DNA from: Ligula intestinalis
Taxonomy: Eukaryota; Platyhelminthes; Cestoda; Diphyllobothriidea; Diphyllobothriidae
Assembly: GCA_036362985.1 (NCBI GenBank)
Contig: JAYGXS010000002.1
Location: 10,705,731-10,769,730 of the forward strand
Direction: 5' to 3'
DNA: 64,000 bases
The stretch's first letter is position 1, and each line of letters starts with the position of its first letter. The notes under the pieces are model-generated. The model had not been told where the DNA came from. It did not search any database and saw nothing but the letters and a program-made list of their open reading frames with translations. The translations under genes were made by a program, and so were the position numbers. Shown piece by piece: positions 32,801 to 44,600 of the stretch.

Positions 32801-35623
32801 ACATCTCCGAACTGACGGCACAGGTGGTTGATTGCCCCACCCCACTCCTCCCTTCTTATAATGGTTGATTGGCCCCTGCATCATATAACTGTTGGTTGTT
32901 TTTCGTTTGCGCTTTTATCTCTGACGTTGAATTCCAGAAAGAGCCCAAAAGCTCAGGTTGATTTCAGTGATCGAAAGGCCTTCTACTTCTCTATCTAAAC
33001 ACATACCTGGGATGCTAAAATTTGCCTCAACCCTTATAAACCATAAGAGACGCTGGAGGACGCACTTATTGGCCGGCGCCCTCGCAGCTGCGTGAAGCAG
33101 CGGCAGAATAACCGACAAAACATTTATGTGTGTGATTTTAGCTGTCAATATGGCGTGCCCTATAAACCCTGCATATAAGACTAGCTAAATACTGACAGGT
33201 TAATGATTATAACGCGATTACCTCGGGGAAAGGGGCCTTGAGGTAAGCGATCAGGTCGAGGATTACTCAAAAACTTTCTACAGAAAGGTAGGCCTGATCT
33301 TCGATTCCTTCTGTATACGAGGCTTTAGCTTCATGTCCGTGCCTAGGATTACCAGACCACGTCCTCAAACCAGTGTGTGTTGTGTGTGTGCAGTGGCCGA
33401 GCCGTAGACTGAGTCAGACGGTGCTGGACGATGTGGCGTTACTTACAGCATCCTTAGTACTTTAAAATTAATATCGGCAATATTATCAGTACTATTATCC
33501 ATTAGTTTCATCATTATTAGTAGTACAAGCACGCTATTATTATTTAATTGCTTGAGTGCACTTGTACTATAGTGCATTATTTATTGGTATTAGTATCATT
33601 ACTGGCATTAGTACTATTAGCATTGGCGTGTTTTTTTCTATCAGCAATATTCCAATCTGCGTATTCTTAACTTATTAGTATTATCCCTATTGTGATCTGT
33701 CGTGTTATTAGCTTTATATAAATTATTATTTTTATTACTATTGCTAGTTGTAGTTATAGTTGCAGCAGTCGTTCTAGTAGCTGACACAGCTTTTGGTGGA
33801 TAGAGGTGAGAGGGCGGGAACTAATGTGAGTCCGGACGTTCTCCGGATTCCAAGCACAGAATTTAATCACTTAGTTAGAACAGCCTGAATTCAGCATCAC
33901 TCCTTCTACATGAAACAGACCATCACCTCTGACTTTAGGGAGTGAATATAAGTGAATGCAGGCGTCTTCTTGCGATAGATATTGCTAAATTATAAGTCAC
34001 TGTAAAGGCATTCACAAGTGTTAGCAGCCTGCGTCCACTGTAGGAAACACGCTCGAAATAATCTCTTTCGAAGGTTGAACTGTCATACGCATCGAGCGCT
34101 TAGCTCAATTACCAAATGGATCCGTACGGTACTCGTGGACTAAACCCTGAATTTTCTATAACCTAAATCGAAGATGCCGGGCAAACCAAGAAGATGGAGA
34201 AATGCAGGGCACATTGTAGACTCTGTGACATCCTTTTCTTGGCAGTAACTGACGTCAAACCTGGATTTTATTCTCTACGTGAAAAACGCGAAATCAAAGC
34301 TTAAATAGCATGAATCAAGTTCCGAAAAGGATGACAATACAATGTGAGAGATAGCTGACTAAGCAAACTGTGGTTAGAAGGATCAACTTAAGTCATGTAG
34401 TCAAGACGCCACTATGACTATTAGTGGCTAAACAAGACGTCTTTCTGGGGGGCATTACGACTCAGTACAGTGTGGAGTAACTCGAGTTATATAAGCAACT
34501 AATATAATAAAATGGGCATCTCAGATGTTAGCACAAACTCACATTGGAGTAAAAGGACCCGGCATACTAGCCAAACCGACGGGTGGGGTACCACGACCTA
34601 CAGCAATAAAAAATGTGACTAAGTCAACATAGGCTTCTGCAGATCAGAAAAAAAACATAAGAAAGCATATTAGACAACCCTAGGCAACAGAAATCTAATC
34701 AGGGATGACACTTCACTCCACCAACATACAAGAGTCAGATTCTATGGCAAGCACAACGAAATAATGAGGATCACTAGTAGTACGACTATTCCTATTTGAG
34801 GTAAATGTGGACTGCTGGGGAGCGCTATTCATCTTTACCAAAAATTAATTGCAGTTGCTCGTTCAGGCACGCAGTTTTTGTGCACGGGTCAATGAAGCCG
34901 CATTGAATGTAGCGGTCAGACTCGATAAGCAGTCTGCACTTTGATGCGAGTTCGGTGAATGTGTTAAGTCTGTTTTGATCAGTAGTGGAAATTAGTAGTA
35001 GCAGTATTAGTAGTGTCTTATGTCGACAGCGGGAGAACGAGGATTGTTTTGAGGTTGCTAGCGATTCAGATGAAAAAAAAGGTCCGATAACGATAGGATA
35101 TGTGGCCCCGTCAAGTGTTTACTTATAAGCAATAAATGCGTATGTCGTTATTGTTGGCTTAAATTAACCCCCTTTCAATTCTCTTATTCCCAAAAACGCC
35201 TTCCTTGAGTGATAATATTAGAATTAGTGTTCGACTGAGGGTGAGAGATCGGAGTTAGGCGTACTTTTAGAGTAAGGATATCACTTCAGTTATAGCTACA
35301 GTCACGGCCATCACGAGAACTAGATTTAGCGATAGATCCATTTTGCTTTCGTCTCCAATGTGACTGACCACCATAAGCTGGGGTCAATTCGCCTGCAATA
35401 TCTAACCCATTATTGGGAATGCACCTATTCTCATGATTACTCATCTCACAGAAAGGCCCACGAGCTCATCTTACGCAGCTGCCATGATAGCGCGACGTGA
35501 CTATCGATTTTGCTTCCGAGCCTGATTGGCCCATTGTTGGACGATGTCTCTCGCCTTCCCTTTAAATTACACGCACCCTGTGTCTGACTTGACTTGCACT
35601 CACGTGTTATGTCTGAATACACA

Positions 35624-35666
<43 letters not shown>

Positions 35667-38600
35667 CTCTCTCTCTCTCTCTCTTACGGGTTCTCGGGAA
35701 CCAGTTCGTGCTGTGTAAAAGTACCAGGTGCGGGTCGTAACACCCATGCTTTCCACTTTAATTTTTTTGCTCGGATACAGCGCTTATTTCCAGTGTTTTT
35801 TAGTGCGCGCAGAAACCAGTTTCCTCGTCAGTCGGTATGTATCCAAACTACGACTATAACTGGAATACCTTCAAAGCGCGCTTGTTTTATTAGAGTGTGG
35901 AAACAAATTACTGAAGGCTACCTGGCGGGGTTAAGCCGACTGAAAGTGGAGTCATTAGCAGTGACCGACGTGACGGGAAGTTGGCACACACAGGCTCGGA
36001 TATTACGAGGTGCCATAAAGATGCGTAAGGAGGTAACTGTCGCAATCAGACTCGTAGCCTAAAGGCGAAACAGTTATTCCAGAAGTCCTTCAAGAGCTGT
36101 GACGTCTTCAAGCGCGCGAGAGCGATGGTTGGTGAGGAATGCACTAAAACGCCATAGAGGGGGGTGGTTCATTATCGACCTCACAGATGAGGGCTGGGAG
36201 CTAGGTCGACAGGAATGAATATACAGCTTTACGCCGCCAGGTATTTTATCGGACTGTCCGTTAATCCAAATGGGATGACCGGACCGGACTGTCGGAACGA
36301 CCTATCTGCCTCAATAAAGGTGTACTCTAGAAACATGACACAGCACAGGCAAAAGACCGCAATAAAAAAACTTGCAGTTTCTTAGCAAATGAAATAGAAA
36401 AGAAACTATACAGGACGTTATCGGCACCCTCACCTTCTGTGTTAGGGACCTCACAGCTGCGAGCTCGAGTCTGACGGCTCGGAAGGGCAGACTGGGATGG
36501 TGGTAGGCGTGGACCTATGTTGCTGCTGCTGATGGTATCAATGTCCTCCGCCTGTCCAGTCACCGAGGAAGAGGCGCGACTAAGAACGCCGGTTAGTGGG
36601 GTCTCAAACAGGGCTGAAGTAATGCTGGGTGTGGCGAGTTGCTGCCAGCGGTGCAAAATTCCGGAGCCCTCAATCTGTTTGATTAGTTGGAGACGTTGGG
36701 GTGCACTGGAATGACAAGAGAGAGAGGGCGAGCTTTAGTAAAAATGAGTGCTGTGATCAGGGCTTAGTTTAGTTCACTAGCAACAACGAGGCCGCCGCGA
36801 AAAAAGTATAGTGCATCGTTCAGTGCTGCACAGCAGATAGTAGGATGTGATGAGATCATGAAATAGGAAAGGAAGGTTCAAGAGCTGACACCAACAGAAT
36901 CGGATCAACACAGGGGCCAGATCATGGTACTGCAACACATTCGTGTTGCGCGCCGATAACAAATGCCGAACATTTGTGAGAGAGAGAGAGAGAGAGGGGA
37001 GGGGGGCGTGGCGTCACACAGAGTGGTGGCCCAACCTTGCCATCCATCTTCGCCCGATTCCGCCCCGGTCTTCTTGATTTCGTCCTGACATCAGGCACAG
37101 GTGGGTTAGGTGAGGGAGGGTGTGCTAGATGTCACTCATTCATACGTAACTCACCGTCCCTGCACCATCCTACTGTGGACCATACGGTGGACATAGTCGA
37201 AATCGAAGGTAGAACTGCCAGGTTACGTGTAGCGTCACAATGCAGAGAACAGCAAAGACAAGGAAATCCACAAAGTGAGGCAAATGTTTGCATCCGAGGT
37301 ATATGTGTAGATAGAGAAGAAGGCTTTGCGATCACCGGAATCATACTTTTACTTATCTGAGCTTTCGCGCTCTTTCTGGAGTCCATCTGCAGAAACAAAA
37401 GGCGTAAACGAAAGACGAACACAGTTATAGGACGCCGAGGCCAGGAAAGGAGCAGTCAACCACCAGTGCAATCACCCCGGAGATGCCTGTGCAGCACGAT
37501 GTATGCCGGCGCAAGATCGATAAATCGATTGACTGCGTTCTCATCCGAGGCCAAGGTTTCAATCAATTCGCGGCCTGTTTTTTTTTGCCGGCGTGCGCGA
37601 TTACCCTCGCAGCTACGAAATTGCACTCGTGACCGGTCTCGTAGGTATGGGCAGCCACTTGCGATAATGCGTCACCCCGTCTATCTATCCACAAGTAAAT
37701 CCTCCTGCCATATTGCCTGTCCGTGTTGTGAGCGTGCACTAAAAATACGAATCATCCCGCTGGAACAGTCCGCCCATCTCAACACAAATTCAACCTCGAA
37801 GGTGAACGCAGCTTACTAAACCTGACGTAAGCAAGAGCAAACCACACCAACAGGCCTAGCCCTTCAGCGGACGGTACACACGACAGGATCATGAGAATAA
37901 GACTTTCTTTGGGAAATGTCCAATTTTATTTCGTGAATTTTCGACACGGACCAGCCGGTCGTCGTCAGACGTGGGAAAATTGTGCAACAAACAACTAACA
38001 TGTTTAAACGTTCGGAAAATCAATATTCCTCCGACGTGTGTACCGATTGGTAGGATTTTTGATCTGTACTTGTAGGTGCTATGTGCCTTCTATAATTTGG
38101 CTGTCTGTTGTGTTTTGGTGGCGCGCGTTCAATTTAGCTTTGAGGTAAACGTAGCTAGCGTAAAAATCAATATACCTGTTGATGTATGCCTCGTCTGAGT
38201 GCAGTGTTCCAGGAATTCACGGCTTTTCCTAGTTGGGCAACTGCCAACAATCCGCGTGTTCTCCCATGCGAACTTGTGGCCGGTTTTGAGTGTGTGCACG
38301 GCCACCTGGGATAAATGATGTTGTCTTTTGACCGCCGATTGATGTTGCTGTATGCGGGTTGAGACGCATTTCCCAGTTTGGCCAAAATAAACTGCATCAC
38401 AACTGGAACATGGGATCTTGTAGACAAACCCTTTTTTTTCAAGATAGCCAACCCTGTCCTTCGGGTGTACAAGCTGTGAACGTAAGGTGGTTGCGGGCAG
38501 GTGTGCCACTTGTATCTGGTGTTTTTTGAGCTGCCTTTCGACAAGCTCAGATACGTTCTTTACGTATGGGAGGGAACGCCAGGTTAGTGTTTTCGGTACC

Positions 38601-41600
38601 TCACTGGTCGTACCAGTTGAAACGCTTTCTTCTTTTCTTTTGGATCCTTGTGGTTTCATGCATTGGAGCACAAAATTTCGTGGATATCCGTTTTTAGAGA
38701 ATAATTTAAAAAGCTATTTAATTTCTTCCAGGTAAGTATTTTTTTATCAGAACAGTGTGTTTTGGCTCGGTTAAGGTTGTAGAAGGAGCTTCTTTTGTGA
38801 GAGACGGGGAGGTTGCTCTCACGCATTTTTGGCAGTTGCCCAATTAGAAAAGGCTGTGAATTCCTGTAAGCAATGCACTCAGACGACGCAGGCATCAACA
38901 GGTATATTGATTTTGACGCTAGCTACTTTTACCTCAAAGCTCAATTGAACGCAAGCCAACAAAACACAACAGACAGCCAAATTACGGAAGGCACATAGCA
39001 CCTAAAAGTACAGATCAAAAATCCTACCAATTGGTGCACACGTCGGAGGAATATTGATTATCCGAACGTTTAAACATGTTAGTTGTTTGTTGCACAATTT
39101 TTCCACGTCTGACGATGACCGGTTGGTCCGTGTCGAAAATTCACGAAATAAAATTGAACATTTTCAAAGAAAAAGTCTTATTCTCATAATTAATATCTTT
39201 GGATGCAAATATTTCAATACTGGACAGGATTTTCAACGTGGTTGTTAGGAGATATAGGGCCCTGCAGTTGTTGTCTTACCCTGAACAAAATTATTCGTGG
39301 AATGTGGTGAATGGAACTACGTCCATCACAAAGAAATCACAGAACTGTTGCAAATTCTGTCAGATGCCGGACAACGCCACAATTTGCTTTTTTCGCCTTA
39401 AAATTAAATGTTTACTGGATTCTACACAATTCTGACAATGTCAGGCTGGAAACTCAGGGATGGCCGAACAGTTACACGTAATTGAAAACTAAAAAGTCAA
39501 CATCCGTGGGTACGACAGCCTTAAGATGTCCTATTTGTCTTTGTATTTTAATAATAACTTATTTTTACATTTCGTAGTAGCCCGACCTTCCCTTTTTCGT
39601 TAAATTCCGCCAATATAAGGTCAAATTTCCATCAATAGGCATCAAGTGCCTGCGAAACAGGAGTTTATATTGATAGAGTTTATTCTATTTAGCTCAGTAG
39701 AACAGCTTTAAGTGGCTTCAATTTAATATTCTTTGGTCCTCGCGTATTCTCGAACATTCAGAATAAGAATTTAATAGACATTCCAAAGAGAGACCCATCC
39801 GGAGAATTCAATGATAGTAGTTGGTGCTCGCTGCGAGCCTTATAAAAATATGAGTTGCAACTAGGTATTGTAATTGTAACCGACGAATGGCAGGCCATCT
39901 GACTGCCATTAGAGGATTATGAACACTACACGGCGAACCATGCCGAACACGCCCTAGATCCAGCCACTGGCAGGAATGAAAATGCTATAAGAAGATACTG
40001 GAGATGTTTAAAGAGAAAACCCCTTAAAAGTGGTTTAATATCAGGTAGAGCGGTGTGGGCCCACATACACGAAATGCAATACCGGCTGTGGTTTTGTATT
40101 AAATTACTCCGCCTTCCTGAAGCCTGGTAAGGTTCACCGGGGCACACAGCACCAAGCTACCTTGTTCAGACAGATGTAATATATCGGAAATATCATAGCG
40201 ATTGTAGCTAGTACCCTCAACGCACGGTCAACCTACACATGCTAGCAGCCGTTACCTAATCCAAATGTCAAAAAAGAACAAGTAGGACTCATATTACCCC
40301 GCACAAACGCAATAAATTGGCTCGGCAAAGCAGCTCATAATTGAAGTCGTAGGTGATTTAACGTTGCCAATTAATTTTTTCTGCGAATTTAACGGAACAG
40401 GAACCGGTCAGTGACCTTCGAAAAATTCATTATCAAACCTACTTTGTCTTTACAGTAAGTATGTAAATGAAATCACATAACAGCGTTTTAAATGCGAATG
40501 TTAATTAATCAAAAGAACTGACGTATGATTTTTTCTTAATCGAGATTACTTAAGGACTGCAGCGCACAGCTGGAATTACACCACGAATGACCCAGTAAAA
40601 AGGAGAACCGTTTGGGTCTCACGGTGTCCGACCCACAGCTACTCATTCGATTAAAAAAGGAGCCGGTCATAACCGAAATACTACCCACCTAAAAGATTTA
40701 GATAAGGAGTCAAGCTATGGTCGAATTGCTTTCCACCACGCAACAGGTTTCTACTGGTTTAGAAAACAATGCCTAAATCGAACAGCGTTCGATTCAACAG
40801 CGCGATTCAAAAATAAATAAGTGAGCCGGATAATATGGTTGCCTGTAGCCGAAAGATATATTTGCAATTCAACAGGGCATTGTCGATTTATCTATAAGAC
40901 CAGGCCGCAATTGTATTCTACTGATGGCAACTCATTGGATTACGAAGGGAACGGGCGCGTTCCGGCAAAACAGAAATACTTAGTAGGTAATAACACAAAA
41001 AATGAACACATCCCAAGCTACTTAATGAAACAAAGAAGGCAGTATTTTTAAACAACGTCATTTAGGCGGTCATATATGTCATCCTCGTCAACGAAACACC
41101 AGACAGGATAGACTAGACTGGTTTGGAGGCATTCTCTGTCGTCCAAGAATTGGACTCCGTGTGGATTGGCCTCCAAAATGCATCCATAGTGCCAAGTTAC
41201 TTAGTGCCAGACCAAGCGCGATCAAATGCCGCGATCGCCACGCATGCACAGGTCACACTGTCTCAAAAGCACAAAGTGCAGTGACGCGAACGACATTTCA
41301 ATGACCAACAGCTGTTGGCCCATACCCCAACGGTTGTTTACTAGGCCTGTTTCAGTGCTGATGGCTTCAAGTAGACTACAAAAACCAGACGAAGCTAACA
41401 GAATCGCCCGAATGAAAACCAGCCAGTAGCACTGGAGTCGTAACAAACAATCGAGGAGCTGGTCATACATTCAACATCCAAGCAGCGATCAGCATAACTA
41501 TAGAGACAACTCGAACACAACACAGGCTACAACCGAACACTGGCTTTCAGCGGTTAAAGGGCACAATGACATCTTCGTGGCCTATTGGATGGTAAGCCAT

Positions 41601-44600
41601 TACCATACTGAGAAGAAATATTGAATAGGTGAGGTCATCTTAACCAATAACGTCGATCAATAGTTTGCCTATCATAGCCGCAGGTGAGAAAATTTATCAC
41701 ATAGCTTTGTTATTTGACTAGCGAGTGAAGACTCGATTTTCGCGTACACGCCTGCCACGGATAGGCAAACGCCACTAGGAGGTGAACGTTGTAGTTTAAA
41801 TAAAAAGGCCTGACGTTTTGAATTCACTCTCAAATCCAAATTCAGAGACACATAGGGAGAGTAACATTTATAGGATACTGTTGTGAAGTAGTCACACACA
41901 CACCTAGAATAAGCGACTTTCGAATTCATAATAGATATTCGTAGCTGGTACGAACAGGGCATGTTAGCGTGCATTCCAGCCGCTAGTAGTCAGGATTACA
42001 TCCCAACCTTCGTGATTTGCTCTACTTACAGAACGTCTCAGGCGGGCAGAAGATTCCAATAAAGTTCACGGTTTTGGTTTAGTAGGAAAAAGACCCGAAT
42101 TAACTTATTTTTGGGAATGCGCCCATTCCCATGATTACTCAACTTACAGAAAGGCCCCTAAGTGCAGTTCCACGCCGCTGTCATGATGGCGCGTGCCGTG
42201 CCTATACACTTATCGTCATAGCTGATTGGTCTCCTGTCGCTGACGCGTGCTCATGGAGCGGACTGAATAAATACCACGCAGTCTTTATGTAAAGGTGAGT
42301 TGCACTTTCTTGCCTTGACTTGTGTTGTGTGAATCCATTTCTCCTCCTGTCCGATTAACTTATCTTGCTCCTCGTGCTGGCGTTCAGGACAACAGTCGGG
42401 CTAGGTCAGCGTTCGTGCTAATTGCAAGTACCAGTACGTACCAAGTACGTTATGGCATATCGCTATTTCCAGAGGACACCGGCAGATGGCGTCGGGTGAG
42501 GTGTTGCATATGATGGAACCGACCAATGATGTGAAGGAAACTTTGCCTGAACAAGAACTTCATTCGCCTGAAGATTTAGACTTGCACTCGTGACAAAGAC
42601 AACAGCAGATGGAGACCGTTGTGCATCTCAAGTTTTTCGAGACCGAGATGTAAGCGAAGTGACCACCAGGTGAACGGCAAGTGCTAAGACACCCACACAG
42701 GGGGCCCAGGCTGAGAGCTGGACAGTCGACAGCAAGCTCGGCTGCTCGAAACTTCAATCAGTTAATGCATTCCTTCTTGTCATTAATTATGATTTCTGTG
42801 ATTAAAAACCGTACCTTCACATCCTCGAAGCCATCTAGGCCACACATTGCCAGTTGTGTCAGGCATAAGTATTAATTCAGTTGACCTAATTGTAAAAAAC
42901 TCGCAGCCTCGGTGAAATTCGAACCCACACAGCAGGGAGCAGTAGAGCCCAGACTGCACAAAAGTCTACCCTGCTCTGTGGGTTTGACTCCCATCGAGGC
43001 CGCAAACGTTTAACAATTGGGTTAACCGAATTAGGCAAATCTTCCAAACCCCCCTAACAATACGTATTAATACCTGAACATCAACGCGCTGCGATAATCC
43101 CGGCTGCTTTAATTTGACGAAATACTTACCTAAAGCAGTCCAGCATTAGTATTTATGTAAAGCTTCTTTTTCCTGGTGAAAATTTGAAGACTGTATAAAC
43201 AGCAAAATTTAATGGATCCATAAATTTCGAGAGGGCTCTTCAGTTGCCACCCCTCATTGCATAACGGGAATGAACGTTAGAGAAAATACACAACTGAATT
43301 CATACAGAAAAAATCGATAAAAACCGGCAACGTCACTGTACATGGCCAAGAGGCATTCGATAAAGCTGAAAGTTAAACGCTGTAGACAGCAAAAACTGGA
43401 GAAAAAACGTCTAGGCAAAAAGAAAGAAAATTTGGGGAGGGGGGATGTGTAAACAAGGAGCCAGTGTTACCAAGGTAGAGTTAGGTTAACTACATGCTCC
43501 AGTTGTTTACATAGGTCAGGTTTAAACCGCCTTATGTACGCTGCCTCCAGGTAGCGTAAGGTGCGAGTTGTTCGTGCTTGAACAAGTACTCGGAAGGAGG
43601 TTTTAGGGTCCACGGAGTGGCCCGTATCTAGCAAGTGTTCAGTGATTGACGGGCGAGGTGTTCGTTTTTCTTGCTTAAACAACCAGCTAGGTAAGTGTTC
43701 CTTTGCTCTGGTGGCCAATTGCCTTTGCGTTCGCCCTATGTACTTGCATCCGCAAGTGCATGTAAATTCATAAACACAGTTTGAAGTGGCGTGCATCGGC
43801 AAGGCATCCTTCGCACGAGGAATCGGTAAAAGCTTTGTTAGATTGCAAATTATAAGCTCAGCAGCATAATATGTCCTGTGAATGGCATTAATGAGTCGTC
43901 TCTTGATCGTATTGAAAATGTTGTCACCTTTAAACGGCAAAGATATGAAAACGGGACCAACTTTTGATGACATATTTATGGGGCATCTAGAGGAAAAAGT
44001 ATCCACGAATTTGAACAAGATAACCTAGTACAGAAGATACGTAGATGACGTCTTCGCGATCGTAGACAACATCAAAGAAGCTGAACAATTATTGCTTATA
44101 ATGAACAGCCTGCATCCCAAGATCAAATTTACCATGGAACAGGAACGGGATAACCAGCTTTCTTTCCTCGATGTTCACATGTCAAGAAAGAAAGATGGCT
44201 CCATCACACGAACTGTCTACCATAAGAATACGTGGAAAGGACAGTACTTGCATTATTTGAGTTTTGTGCCCATTCAATGGAAACGAAACTTGGTATGCAC
44301 TCTCTTCCAGAGAACGAGAAAAATCTGTTCTGTGGATACATTGGAAGATGAAATAACTAAACTCAAAGTAACTCTACAGAAGCGCGGATACCCAACACAG
44401 TTTATTGACAAATATAAAAAACCATTATGGCCTAAAATGACGGAACAGATAGTTCCGAAGAAGCCGGTTTTCATATCTTTGCCGTTTAAAGGTGACAGCA
44501 TTTTCAATACGATCAAGAGACGACTCGTTAATGCCATTCACAGGACATATTATGCTGCTGAGCTTATAATTTGCAATCTAACAAAGCTTTTACCGATTCC

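Larger units (their letters stand above)
30520..35407. other. Large TRAK intron, repeat debris
   Basis: Named pieces are listed separately (31.03, 32.64-33.06 and 33.47 kb). A diverged block at 31.27-31.62 kb pairs with 26.46-26.86 kb. Between 33.8 and 35.4 kb nothing is recognised. No in-phase exon is seen. Confidence 0.5.
37891..39187. mobile_element. PLE-A insertion: minus copy plus inverted 3' piece
   Basis: The arms 37,891-38,249 and 38,829-39,187 (359 bp each) are inverted copies that share atgagaataagac at the outer ends and the end of the endonuclease frame at the inner ends. Between them the minus copy continues upstream through the GIY-YIG domain into the RT-endonuclease linker and stops at about 38,828, where the inverted arm begins. 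Its geometry is a 5'-truncated copy with an inverted piece of its own 3' end on the 5' side. Confidence 0.78.

Noticed and set aside
35526..36062. 178-codon frame through the CT microsatellite
   Set aside because: The length comes from the (CT)n run coding Leu-Ser repeats and the front overlaps repeat G; no gene signal.
44274..44537. Minus-strand frame inside PLE-B centre
   Set aside because: Shadow of the plus-strand RT-endonuclease linker.
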